The position numbers were made by a program, and so were the translations under genes. From Reyranella sp. CPCC 100927 (lineage in GTDB: Bacteria > Pseudomonadota > Alphaproteobacteria > Reyranellales > Reyranellaceae), in the NCBI RefSeq assembly GCF_007859315.1, contig NZ_VOHA01000017.1, forward strand, positions 62,001 to 126,000: 64,000 nt of DNA, in the 5' to 3' direction. Below the pieces are notes generated by a model. It ran no database searches. It had not been told where the DNA came from and worked only from the letters and a program-made list of their open reading frames with translations. Each line of letters begins with the position of its first letter. Position 1 is the stretch's first letter. This document shows positions 1 to 8,974 of the stretch, one piece after another.

Positions 1-1
1 T

Positions 2-994
<993 letters not shown>

Positions 995-1028
995 GAAATA
1001 GCCTCGACGGAATCGGCACTATCAGGGG

Positions 1029-1131
1029 TGTCATCCCGAGCGCCCCTTTGACAGGCTCAGGAGAGGGCCTTTCGGTTCCGGCGCACCCGTGCGTCACTTG
1101 CAGAAGATCCCTCGCTGCGCTCGGGATGACA
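1029..1131. repeat. Palindromic intergenic element, copy 1
   Basis: Perfect 14-base arms TGTCATCCCGAGCG (1029-1042) and CGCTCGGGATGACA (1118-1131) enclose about 75 bases between the convergent ends of hisC and nadE. A related element with the same arms lies at 32826-32911, also between convergent gene ends. It could fold into a long hairpin in transcripts from either side and act as a transcription or mRNA end. Confidence 0.75.
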
Positions 1132-1145
1132 GCTGAAGCGCTATC

Positions 1146-2804
1146 TCATCCGCGAAACGCATTGGTGATCGGATAGCGGCGGTCGCGTGAGACGGCACGG
1201 CCAGTGATCTTCACGCCCGGCGGGGCCTGTCGCCGCTTGTACTCGGCCATTTCCAGCATGCGCCAGACGCGCTGCACGGTGGCGGGGTCATAGCCTTCCG
1301 CTTCCAGTTCCTCGGTGGCGAGGTCGCGCTCGATGAGACCCTCCAGGATCTTGTCGAGCACATCGTACGGCGGCAGCGTGTCCTGGTCCTTCTGATCGGG
1401 CTTCAGCTCGGCCGACGGCGGCTTGGTGATGATGCGTTCGGGGATGACGCGGCCGCCGGGACCCATCGCCCCTTCCGGGTGCGCCCCGTTGCGCCAGTGC
1501 GAGAGTTCGAAAACGGTCGTCTTGTAGACGTCCTTCAGAGCGTTGTAGCCGCCGCACATGTCGCCATAGAGGGTCGAGTACCCGACCGCCATCTCCGACT
1601 TGTTGCCGGTGGTCACCACCATGTGGCCGAACTTGTTGGAGATGGCCATCAGGGTCAGGCCGCGCGCGCGGGCCTGGATGTTTTCTTCCGTCGTGTCGGC
1701 GGCACGGTTGCCGAACACCGGCTTCAACATGTCGCCGAAGGCTTTCATCGCCGGCTCGATGGAAACGATGTCGTAGCGAACACCCATCGCCTCGGCACAT
1801 TGTGCCGCGTCCTCCAGGCTGTCGCGACTGGTATAGGGCGAGGGCATCATCACCGTGCGCACGCGATCGGCGCCCAGCGCGTCGACGGCCACTGCCGCCG
1901 TCAGCGCCGAATCGATGCCGCCCGACAGCCCGATGATGACACCGGGAAAACGGTTCTTGTTCACATAGTCCCGCAGGCCCAGCACCATCGCCTGGTAGAT
2001 CGATTCCAGGCGCGACAGCGGCGGGTGCATGGTACCGGGTGCGCAATCCCACTTGCCGTCGGCACCGCGGCGCCATGTCGTGGTGATCACCGCTTCGCGG
2101 AAGCTGGGCAGCGCGGCGCGCAGCGTCCGGTCGGCACCGATCACGAACGAGCCGCCGTCGAAGATCAGCTCGTCCTGGCCGCCGACCTGGTTGACGTAGC
2201 AGAACGGCAGGCCGCTCTCGACGACACGCGCCACGCCCAGCTGCACGCGCCGCTCGGTCTTGTCGACCTCATAGGGCGAGCCGTTGGGCACCAGGATCAG
2301 TTCACCGCCCGTCTCGGTGATGCACTCGACGACATCGGGCGTCCACACGTCCTCGCAGATCGGCACGCCGATGCGCACGTCGCGAAAGATCAACGGACCC
2401 GGCATCGGGCCTGGCGCGAACACGCGCTTCTCGTCGAACACACCGTAGTTCGGCAGATCGACCTTGAAGCGCTTGCCGGCGATCTCACCGCGGTCGAGCA
2501 GCAGGACGGCGTTGTGCAGCTTGTCGCCTTCACGCCAGGGTGTGGTGACGAACAGCGCCGGCCCACCGGCGGCGGTGTCGGCACGCAGTTCGTCGATGGC
2601 TTCGTGCAGACGCCGCTGGAATGCCGGCTTGAGCACGAGGTCCTCGGGCGGATAGCCCGACAGTACCAATTCGGAGAACACCACGGCGTCGGCGCCCTGC
2701 TTGGCGGCCTCGGCCCGCGCGGCCCGTACCTTGGCGACGTTGCCGGCAACGTCGCCAACCGTCGGGTTGAGCTGGGCAATGGCGATGTTCAGCGAGTCCG
2801 TCAT
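1146..2804 (-). CDS. nadE: Glutamine-dependent NAD+ synthetase
   Basis: Cytoplasmic last step of NAD synthesis: deamido-NAD + ATP + glutamine to NAD. At 552 residues it has the two-domain form. The N-terminal nitrilase-type glutaminase (about 1-260) carries the catalytic triad Glu45 (FSELVLSG), Lys114 (RFKVDLPNYG) and Cys150 (VPICEDVW). The C-terminal synthetase domain has the ATP loop GLSGGIDSA at about 292-300 and TTGNKSEMAVGYSTLYGD further on. The start is ATG at 2804. It is not in an obvious operon, but nicotinate phosphoribosyltransferase of the same NAD pathway lies about 3.5 kb away. The 3' end faces hisC across a palindromic element. Confidence 0.96.
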   Translation of the reverse strand: MTDSLNIAIAQLNPTVGDVAGNVAKVRAARAEAAKQGADAVVFSELVLSGYPPEDLVLKPAFQRRLHEAIDELRADTAAGGPALFVTTPWREGDKLHNAVLLLDRGEIAGKRFKVDLPNYGVFDEKRVFAPGPMPGPLIFRDVRIGVPICEDVWTPDVVECITETGGELILVPNGSPYEVDKTERRVQLGVARVVESGLPFCYVNQVGGQDELIFDGGSFVIGADRTLRAALPSFREAVITTTWRRGADGKWDCAPGTMHPPLSRLESIYQAMVLGLRDYVNKNRFPGVIIGLSGGIDSALTAAVAVDALGADRVRTVMMPSPYTSRDSLEDAAQCAEAMGVRYDIVSIEPAMKAFGDMLKPVFGNRAADTTEENIQARARGLTLMAISNKFGHMVVTTGNKSEMAVGYSTLYGDMCGGYNALKDVYKTTVFELSHWRNGAHPEGAMGPGGRVIPERIITKPPSAELKPDQKDQDTLPPYDVLDKILEGLIERDLATEELEAEGYDPATVQRVWRMLEMAEYKRRQAPPGVKITGRAVSRDRRYPITNAFRG

Positions 2805-2930
2805 TCGTCCACTCTATGTCTCAACGCCCCGGTGACAGGGCGCACCGCTATACAATGGCACAGCGCGGCCGGCCATTCGATCGCACATCCTACTTATGCT
2901 ATATATGAGTATAAGGGTCCAGCGATACAG

Positions 2931-2963
2931 CGTCCTCCCATGCATGGCTGCCATGGGAGGACG
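2931..2963 (-). terminator. Hairpin downstream of the redoxin gene
   Basis: Perfect 12-base inverted repeat CGTCCTCCCATG (2931-2942) and CATGGGAGGACG (2952-2963) with a 9-base loop, starting 12 bases after the stop of the minus-strand redoxin gene. No long U tract follows, so it may be a terminator or an mRNA-stabilising hairpin. Confidence 0.55.
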
Positions 2964-2975
2964 CGGCGACTGCCG

Positions 2976-4049
2976 TCAGCGGCCGAAGCCCGGCAGATCG
3001 GGCGGCGGATAGTAGGGCCGATCGCCCAGAGCCTTCACGCGAGCCCAGAACTCGGGCCCGCCGGCGTTGCCCACCGCCGCCAGGTCAGCGGCTTGGCGCC
3101 ACATGTTCCAGGAGTCGGGATGCAGCCGGCTGGCCTCGCCAAGATGGCGGACCGCCTCGTCGTCCTTGCCGTGCCGGCGCAGCCAGGTGCCGAGCCGGAA
3201 GTGGGCGTGGGCCAGGGCGATGTCCGGCGTGATCCGCGGCTGCTTGTCGCGGGCGGTATCGGCAGCCAGTGCATGCTTGCCGGTCAGCACCCAGTCCCGC
3301 ACGGCGTCGAGGTAGGTCTTGCGCGCCGCCAGGCGGGCCGCCTGATCCTCCGGCGTCATGGTCCGGGTCGTGAGGTCCATGCGGCGGAAATGGTCGGTGG
3401 AGCCCGCGGTCTCGGCCGGGCGTACGATGCGGCCGGCCTCGTCGATCCACACCGCCTGCGGCACGTTCACCATGCCATAGAGGTCGGCGACGCGATGATC
3501 GGCATCGATCAGGGACCAATAGGTGGGCTTGGCCTGCTCGATCCATTGCCGGGCTTGCTCGGCACCGCGGCTATCCTCGGCGACGGCCACGACCATGAAA
3601 TTGCGGTCCTTGAGATCCTCATACAGTAACTGCCACACGGGCAAGTCGAGACGACAGCCTCACCAACTGGCCCATGTCGTGAGGAACACCTTGCGCCCGC
3701 GCAGCGCCGAAAGCGTGTGCGGCGCGCCGTCGAGGTCAGGCAAGGTGAAATCCGGTGCCTGCAGGTCTGCCAATGCATCGTTGCGCGCATCGGCGCCGAT
3801 CCCCAGCATCCAGGTCTGCCTGGTGTCATCGTGCAGCACCGGGTTACCCAGGCGCTGCCAGAACGCGGCGACATCAACCTGACCGTCGCGCGTCATATCC
3901 GACGGCAAAGGCACGCAGGCATCGTCGCGACACATGCCTTCCGGCTTCAACGTCCAGCCGGTGACCCGCTCGGCATCGCCCGCCGTCAGCCACAGGCCAT
4001 CAACGGCCGAAACGGCATGTTCTTCCACCTCACTCAGTATGGTTACCAT
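2976..4049 (-). CDS. TlpA-like redoxin with in-frame TGA at the redox cysteine, candidate selenoprotein
   Basis: Thiol-disulfide or peroxide-reducing thioredoxin-fold protein of 357 residues if the TGA at 3660-3662 is read as selenocysteine. Start ATG 4047-4049 follows a strong GGGAGG site. Residues 1-80 are an unassigned N-terminal domain; the thioredoxin domain runs from APDFTLPDLDG (about 95) to about 240; a TPR-like helical tail follows (AHAHFRLGTWLRRHGKDDEA). The redox site reads T-W-A-S-W-[TGA]-G-C-R-L-D-L-P-V-W-Q: residue 130 is the TGA where family members carry the first Cys, and Cys132 is the partner. The cis-Pro segment NVPQAVWID is present. Both halves are good protein in one frame. 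No signal peptide is evident. Alternatives are a nonsense mutation or a read error, because TGC (Cys) differs by one base. No Sec machinery gene is in the window. Confidence 0.8.
3630..3662 (-). promoter_or_regulatory. Candidate bacterial SECIS hairpin after the TGA codon
   Basis: In the sense strand the TGA (3662-3660) is followed 16 bases later by the hairpin TTGCC-CGTGT-GGCAG (3644-3630), five pairs including one U-G wobble, with a five-base loop whose second base is G. Known bacterial SECIS elements lie directly downstream of the UGA inside the gene, with the apical loop roughly 16-37 bases away and a G in its first two positions. Here the loop begins 21 bases after the TGA. Short hairpins like this also occur by chance. 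Confidence 0.5.
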
Positions 4050-4192
4050 CGTTTCCTCCCGCGTCCCGTTTCACGACCGAGCAGTATCATGCGTGCCGCG
4101 GACAGGCGCACAATCGATATTCCCTGCACGCAATCGTGAAGGCTACCCCCACGCTTTCATCTCCGGCGACGGCGCGATAGGAAGGGCTGTCG

Positions 4193-5452
4193 ATGTCCGT
4201 TCTTCCACCCGCTGAACCATCCCCGGCGCCGCCGGCCAGCGCCCTCGCGCTGCCGACGTTCCGGCTCTTCCTGGGGGCGTCGACCGCAGCGTCCTTTGCC
4301 GGTCGATCGCTGGCCGTGGTCATCGGCTTCCAGGTCTATCAGTTGACCCGCGATCCATTGGCGCTGGGTCTGCTCGGCCTGGTCGAGGCGATACCGGCCC
4401 TGTCGTTGGCCTTGTTCGGCGGTTACGTGGCCGACCAGTACAATCGCCGGACCATCACGCTGATCACGCGCTTCATGTCGATGCTGTGCGCACTGGCGCT
4501 CGCCATCGTGTCGCTGCCGGGTGCGGCAACCAGTGTCTGGGCGCTCTACGCCGTGATCTTCGTGGCCGGCATCGCGCGCGGTTTCGCCGAACCGGCATTC
4601 TCCGGCTTCGAGGCGCAGGTCGTGCCGCGCCTGCAGGCCGTCAACGCCGGTGTCTGGCTCAGCAGCGCCAGCGCAACCGCCGCCGTGCTCGGTCCGGCCG
4701 CAGCCGGATTCGCCTACGATGGCCTCGGTCCGGTCATCACGTATGCCGTCATCAGCGCGCTCTATGGGCTGTGCTGGCTGGCGATCCTCGCCCTGCCGCA
4801 ACCACCGACCGTGCGCACCGGCGCGCGCGATCCGGTATGGCAGAGCATCGGCGAGGGCGTGCGTTTCGTTTTCAGCAGCCAGGTCTTCCTGGCGGCCATC
4901 GCGCTCGACCTGTTTGCCGTATTGTTCGGCGGCGCCATGGCACTGATGCCCGTGTTCGCCCTCGATCTGCTGCAGGTCGGTGCGACCGGGCTCGGCTTCC
5001 TGAATGCGGCGCCGGCGGTCGGCGCGCTTGCCGTCATGCTGTGGTCGACCCGGCGGCCGCCCGTCGCCAAGGCCGGCCGCAACCTGATGCTGGCCGTGGC
5101 CGGCTTCGGCGTCACCATGATCGTGTTCGGGCTGTCGCAGAACTTCTATCTGTCGCTGGTGGCGCTGATGTTCAGCGGTGCCTTCGACGGGATCAGCGTC
5201 GTGATCCGCCGCGCCATCCTGCGCCTGCTGTCGCCCGATCACATGCGCGGCCGCATCGCGGCCGTGAACGCCGTCTTCATCGGCTCGTCCAACGAGATCG
5301 GCGCCCTGGAGAGCGGCGTGGCGGCCAGCCTCCTGGGTGCACGGCCCGCCGTGTGGCTGGGCGGGATCGTCACCCTGCTGGTCGTCGCGACGTCAGCCTG
5401 GCGCGCGCCCGAGCTGCGTCGGCTGGCGCTCAGCGCCTATACCCGCCCTTGA
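4193..5452 (+). CDS. MFS transporter, EntS-like exporter family
   Basis: Inner-membrane major facilitator of 419 residues, close to the usual 400-420, with about 12 hydrophobic segments. The N-terminal half has the loop GGYVADQYNRRTITLITR, the family's motif A region between helices 2 and 3. The pattern (GRSLAVVIGFQVYQLTRDPLALGLLGLVEAIPALS) matches the MFS_3/enterobactin-exporter-like group, but the substrate cannot be told. ATG 4193 is preceded by AGGAAGG. It is divergent from the redoxin gene, with 143 bases between the starts. Confidence 0.85.
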   Translation: MSVLPPAEPSPAPPASALALPTFRLFLGASTAASFAGRSLAVVIGFQVYQLTRDPLALGLLGLVEAIPALSLALFGGYVADQYNRRTITLITRFMSMLCALALAIVSLPGAATSVWALYAVIFVAGIARGFAEPAFSGFEAQVVPRLQAVNAGVWLSSASATAAVLGPAAAGFAYDGLGPVITYAVISALYGLCWLAILALPQPPTVRTGARDPVWQSIGEGVRFVFSSQVFLAAIALDLFAVLFGGAMALMPVFALDLLQVGATGLGFLNAAPAVGALAVMLWSTRRPPVAKAGRNLMLAVAGFGVTMIVFGLSQNFYLSLVALMFSGAFDGISVVIRRAILRLLSPDHMRGRIAAVNAVFIGSSNEIGALESGVAASLLGARPAVWLGGIVTLLVVATSAWRAPELRRLALSAYTRP

Positions 5453-5812
5453 TCACGCCGGCGCCGCGCCGCCCTGGCGCGTGAGCGGCACGTAGTCGTA
5501 CTCGCCGAGGCCCTGCAGGACCAGGAAGGTCGCCGACACCGAGCCGTCGTTGACCACGAGGTGCGGCCGGCCGGCGCGCGCGGTGTAGGTCTCGCCGGGA
5601 CCAAGGCGAACATCCTCCTTGGGCTCCTGCAGGAAGACGCGGATGCGGCCGTCCAGCACATAGAACGTGTCGGCGACGTTGGTGTGATAGTGCCACGGCA
5701 CCTTCTGCGTCGGGCTGATCTGCAGCTCGCTGATCCGGAACCCCGGGCGTTCGGCATGACGCGCGCGGCGTTCGACTTCATAGAGGTGACTGGCGTCCTT
5801 TACAGCGGCCAT
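5453..5812 (-). CDS. Small cupin-domain protein
   Basis: A 119-residue single-domain cupin. The first cupin motif is seen as VPWHYHTNVADTFYVLDG, with the metal-ligand pattern HxH and a downstream acidic/aromatic pair, and the second as ARAGRPHLVVNDG. The start ATG at 5812 is chosen because GAGGAGAC stands just upstream and the longer open frame to 5905 would overlap the divergent gene at 5878. Such small cupins bind a metal and can be enzymes or sensors; nothing here fixes the substrate. The stop directly abuts the convergent MFS gene, with no spacer. Confidence 0.8.
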   Translation of the reverse strand: MAAVKDASHLYEVERRARHAERPGFRISELQISPTQKVPWHYHTNVADTFYVLDGRIRVFLQEPKEDVRLGPGETYTARAGRPHLVVNDGSVSATFLVLQGLGEYDYVPLTRQGGAAPA

Positions 5813-5877
5813 GGCAATGTCTCCTCGTCTGCTGATCTTTCGCAGCGGCTCGCAACAAATCACTTGAGGCACTGCTG

Positions 5878-6201
5878 ATGCAACGCAGGACTCGTGCTCA
5901 AGCAACGTTGCTGTTGTCGCTGATCGTAGCAGGACCGGCAGCGGCGGACCATCGGTCTACGATGGAAGCCCTGACCAAGGACCTGCCGGCAGACGCCAAG
6001 GCGCTCGTGTACCGAATTGTCGACTGCAATCACTGGCTCGGCGAGGAGCCCTACGACGCGGAGCGCAGGAAAGAGATCGAACGCGCCATCGCCGAGCTCG
6101 GCTGCAGCAGGCTTGATCGCGATGAAGCAGCCTTGCGTCAGCGCTATGCCAACCGCCAGCGCGTGATCGAGGCCTTCGATCGCGCCCATAAGGTGGAGTG
6201 A
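5878..6201 (+). CDS. Small exported protein of unknown function
   Basis: A 107-residue protein with an N-terminal signal peptide (basic start MQRRTR, hydrophobic ATLLLSLIVAG, cleavage after AAA). The mature part contains the segment YRIVDCNHWLGEEPYD followed by ERRKEIERAIAEL and LGCSRLDRDE, with two cysteines that could form a disulfide in the periplasm. I do not recognise a named function. It starts 65 bases from the cupin start in the opposite direction and ends 5 bases before the stop of the nicotinate phosphoribosyltransferase gene. Confidence 0.7.
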   Translation: MQRRTRAQATLLLSLIVAGPAAADHRSTMEALTKDLPADAKALVYRIVDCNHWLGEEPYDAERRKEIERAIAELGCSRLDRDEAALRQRYANRQRVIEAFDRAHKVE

Positions 6202-6205
6202 CGAA

Positions 6206-7348
6206 CTACAGCGCCGGCGTCTTCACCGAACGGTTGCGATGCAGGAACTCGCGGCCAACCTTGACCCGCGGCACGCCGTCATACTCCACGATATCGGCCG
6301 TGGCGTAGGTCTCGGTCCAGTTGGACGGCAGGAACGAACCCGATCCGACAACGTCGATCGGCGCGCCGGCTTCGGCCATGACACGACACTTGGCTGGCCC
6401 GAATCCGGACGAAGCGACGATGCGGACTTTGTCGAAGCCGGCGGCATCGAGCTTCTCGCGCACGTGGAACAGCGCGGCGGCCGACACACCGGTACCGACC
6501 AGATGACGCAGCTCCTCCTCGGTGCGGTACCCGCGAATCGATTCGGGCGCATGCCGCTCCATCACGGCATAGGATGCCTGCGGGTCGAGGCCTTCAACAT
6601 AGCGGCCGCCGGTGGTGTCGAGACGGATCGAGAGCTGGCCGGATGACGCCAGCTCGGGGAAGCGCCGGGCGACGGCCAGCGAATCCGCCACTTCCTTGGC
6701 GAAGAAGTCGACCAGCACGGTCATCGGCTCGCCGGGGAATGTCTCGTGATACATCTCGGCCGCGCGCAAGGTCGAGCCGGCGTAGCCGATCAGCGCGTGC
6801 GGCATGGTGCCCATGCCCTGGTCGCGGCCGAAGAAATGCGCCGTCGAATGCGTGGCGTTGCCGATGAAGCCGATGGCGTCGAGCTTGCGCTTGGCACGGC
6901 CTGAGCCGACCGACGCGGCGTAGGCCATCATTTCCGCCATCTCGGCACCGGCGCAGTGGCGGGCGTCCATGGCGAGGAATGCCGTCTTGGGCATCTCGGC
7001 GCACATGGTGTAGGCGTTATAGGCGGCGACGCAGGCCGGGCCGAGCTTCTGCAGGAAGATCGTTTCGAGGTCGACCAGGTGATAGAACGAGCCGGTGATG
7101 TACATGATCGGCTCGCCGGCGCCGACCCATTTGCCCTCGGGGTAGCGCAGGTCGACCTCGACCTTGGCGCCCCGCGCCGTGGTCAGTTCCTGCAGCCAGT
7201 CGAGCGCCAACCGTGGTGCGCACACCACGGGCCGCCGCATGAAGATGGCATAGGTGACGGTGCAGTCGCCGAACTTGCCGATCACGCCCTTCGTGCGATT
7301 GAAGTAGTGATCGGTGTAGCGCGAAACGTCCGGATCTGCCGGATGCAT
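6206..7348 (-). CDS. pncB: Nicotinate phosphoribosyltransferase
   Basis: NAD salvage: nicotinate + PRPP to nicotinate mononucleotide, in the cytoplasm. The protein has 380 residues from the ATG at 7348, chosen because GGAGGGCACG precedes it. Family marks include the N-terminal RYTDHYFNRTKGVI, the central MDARHCAGAEMAEM and GFIGNATHST, and the C-terminal GGRYVEGLDP and ASSGFGPAKC phosphate-binding region. It follows class II DAHP synthase by 43 bases on the same strand and is probably co-transcribed with it. It acts on the same pathway as nadE at 1146-2804. Nicotinamide specificity is less likely given the overall family resemblance. Confidence 0.88.
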   Translation of the reverse strand: MHPADPDVSRYTDHYFNRTKGVIGKFGDCTVTYAIFMRRPVVCAPRLALDWLQELTTARGAKVEVDLRYPEGKWVGAGEPIMYITGSFYHLVDLETIFLQKLGPACVAAYNAYTMCAEMPKTAFLAMDARHCAGAEMAEMMAYAASVGSGRAKRKLDAIGFIGNATHSTAHFFGRDQGMGTMPHALIGYAGSTLRAAEMYHETFPGEPMTVLVDFFAKEVADSLAVARRFPELASSGQLSIRLDTTGGRYVEGLDPQASYAVMERHAPESIRGYRTEEELRHLVGTGVSAAALFHVREKLDAAGFDKVRIVASSGFGPAKCRVMAEAGAPIDVVGSGSFLPSNWTETYATADIVEYDGVPRVKVGREFLHRNRSVKTPAL

Positions 7349-7391
7349 CGTGCCCTCCTCCCCTGCAATGATGGTCTGGCGTCGGCGCGTG

Positions 7392-8834
7392 TCACTTCCC
7401 CGACGTGCTGCTCCGCTCGCGTGCAACACGCTCGGCCTTCAGCCCCTCGGCCAGCAGGAACGCCAGTTCCAGCGCCTGGCTGGCGTTGAGCCTGGGATCG
7501 CACTGCGTCTCGTAGCGCGCCGTCAGCCCGTCGACGGTGATGTCGACGGCACCGCCCACGCACTCGGTGACCTCCTGGCCGGTCAGCTCGAAATGCACGC
7601 CGCCGGGATGCGTGCCCTCGGCGCGGTGGGCTTCGAAGAACGCCCGTACCTCGCGCAGGATTGCATCGAAGTAGCGGGTCTTCAGCCCGTTGGCCGCCTT
7701 CACCGTGTTGCCGTGCATGGGATCGCACGACCACACGACCTTGCGGCCTTCGCGATGAACCGCGCGCAGCAGCGCCGGCAGCTTGGCCGCCAGCGTGTCG
7801 GCACCCATGCGGGTGATGATCGTGATGCGGCCGGACTCGTTCTTCGGGTTCAGCACGTCGAGCAGGCGCATCAGGTCATCGGCCGACATGTCGGGGCCGG
7901 CCTTGAACCCGAGCGGGTTCTTCACGCCGCGCAGGAACTCGACATGGGCGCCGTCCGGCTGCCGCGTGCGCTCGCCGATCCATAGCATGTGCGCGCTGCA
8001 GTCGTACCAGTCGCCGCTGGTCGAATCGACGCGGGTCAGCGCCTGCTCGTAGGGCAGCAACAGCGCCTCGTGGCTGGTGAAGAAATCGGTCTCGGCGATC
8101 TGCGGCGTCGTGGCCGAGGTCAGACCACACGCGGCCATGAAGGTCAGCGTCTCGTCGAGTCGATTGGCAAGATCGGCGTAGCGCGCCGCCGCCGGCGAGG
8201 TGGCGACGAAATCGAGATTCCAGCGGTGCACCTCGTGCAGGTCGGCATAACCGCCCTGGGCGAAGGCGCGCAGCAGGTTAAGCGTCGCGGCCGACTGGTT
8301 GTAGGCCTGCACCATGCGCTCCGGGTCCGGCCGGCGCGCCTCGGGCGTGAATTCGAAACCGTTGACGTTGTCGCCGCGGTAGCTCGGCAGTTCGACGCCG
8401 CCGATCGCCTCGGTATCGGACGAGCGCGGCTTGGCGAACTGGCCGGCGATGCGGCCCAACTTCACCACCGGCATGCCGGCGCCGTAGGTCAGCACCACCG
8501 CCATCTGCAGCAGCACCCGGAACATGTCGCGGATGTTGTTGGCGGAGAAATCGACGAAGCTCTCGGCGCAATCGCCGCCCTGCAGCAGGAAGGCGTTGCC
8601 GTCCGCGACCCGCGCCAACGCCGTCTTCAGGCGCCGCGCCTCGCCGGCGAAAACCAGCGGCGGATAGCGGCGCAGCCGGGCCTCGGCGGCTTCCAGAGCC
8701 GTCTGGTCCTCATAGATCGGCATCTGCCGGGCTGGAAAATGGCGCCACGAGTCCGGTGACCACGCAAACGACGCCACGCCCGCCGGCCGGGTTTCGGTCG
8801 GTTTGCGCTGCGACGCAGCCTGAATCACGCTCAT
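7392..8834 (-). CDS. aroH: 3-deoxy-7-phosphoheptulonate synthase, class II
   Basis: First step of the shikimate pathway: phosphoenolpyruvate + erythrose 4-phosphate to DAHP. At 480 residues it is the class II (plant/actinobacterial and many alphaproteobacterial) form, not the shorter class I AroFGH. Diagnostic stretches are [18 protein letters not shown] at the N-terminus, QGGDCAESF (metal-ligand cysteine), PYRGDNVNG-like [16 protein letters not shown] and [15 protein letters not shown]. The start ATG 8834 has a GAGGAGAGG site. A hairpin stands in the leader (8860-8887), and a candidate promoter lies further upstream. The gene symbol is the one often used for class II enzymes; aroG is also used. 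Confidence 0.93.
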   Translation of the reverse strand: MSVIQAASQRKPTETRPAGVASFAWSPDSWRHFPARQMPIYEDQTALEAAEARLRRYPPLVFAGEARRLKTALARVADGNAFLLQGGDCAESFVDFSANNIRDMFRVLLQMAVVLTYGAGMPVVKLGRIAGQFAKPRSSDTEAIGGVELPSYRGDNVNGFEFTPEARRPDPERMVQAYNQSAATLNLLRAFAQGGYADLHEVHRWNLDFVATSPAAARYADLANRLDETLTFMAACGLTSATTPQIAETDFFTSHEALLLPYEQALTRVDSTSGDWYDCSAHMLWIGERTRQPDGAHVEFLRGVKNPLGFKAGPDMSADDLMRLLDVLNPKNESGRITIITRMGADTLAAKLPALLRAVHREGRKVVWSCDPMHGNTVKAANGLKTRYFDAILREVRAFFEAHRAEGTHPGGVHFELTGQEVTECVGGAVDITVDGLTARYETQCDPRLNASQALELAFLLAEGLKAERVARERSSTSGK

Positions 8835-8859
8835 GTCAGCCTCTCCTCATCGCCGCCCC

Positions 8860-8887
8860 CCGGGCGGCTCGTCCTTGAACCGCCCGG
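8860..8887 (-). promoter_or_regulatory. Leader hairpin of the DAHP synthase gene
   Basis: Perfect 8-base arms CCGGGCGG (8860-8867) and CCGCCCGG (8880-8887) around a 12-base loop, 26 bases before the start codon in the untranslated leader. No U tract follows. It could be an attenuator-like or mRNA-stability structure. Confidence 0.4.
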
Positions 8888-8916
8888 TTCTACGCTTTTT
8901 CCACAGAGTCTGCCAA
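8887..8916 (-). promoter_or_regulatory. Candidate sigma-70 promoter of the DAHP synthase gene
   Basis: Reading the minus strand, TTGGCA (8916-8911) and TAGAAC (8892-8887) are 18 bases apart, upstream of the leader hairpin. The match is moderate and is a prediction from pattern only. Confidence 0.35.
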
Positions 8917-8974
8917 GCGCCGGGATGCCGTCAGGTGAGCGGAAGACCCGCGCCCGATGCCACCGGCCAATTTC

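Noticed and set aside
1479-3629. Long plus-strand open frame (716 codons)
   Set aside because: Antisense shadow of nadE and the redoxin gene in GC-rich DNA; low-complexity His/Arg-rich translation with no domain.
3660-3662. TGA taken as the end of a 129-residue protein, making the gene a pseudogene or two genes
   Set aside because: The downstream part keeps the frame and a full domain, its only possible start is a TTG with no ribosome-binding site, and the TGA lies on the redox cysteine codon.
4087-4323. Minus-strand 78-codon frame upstream of the MFS gene
   Set aside because: Overlaps the MFS start in antisense; no ribosome-binding site or pattern.
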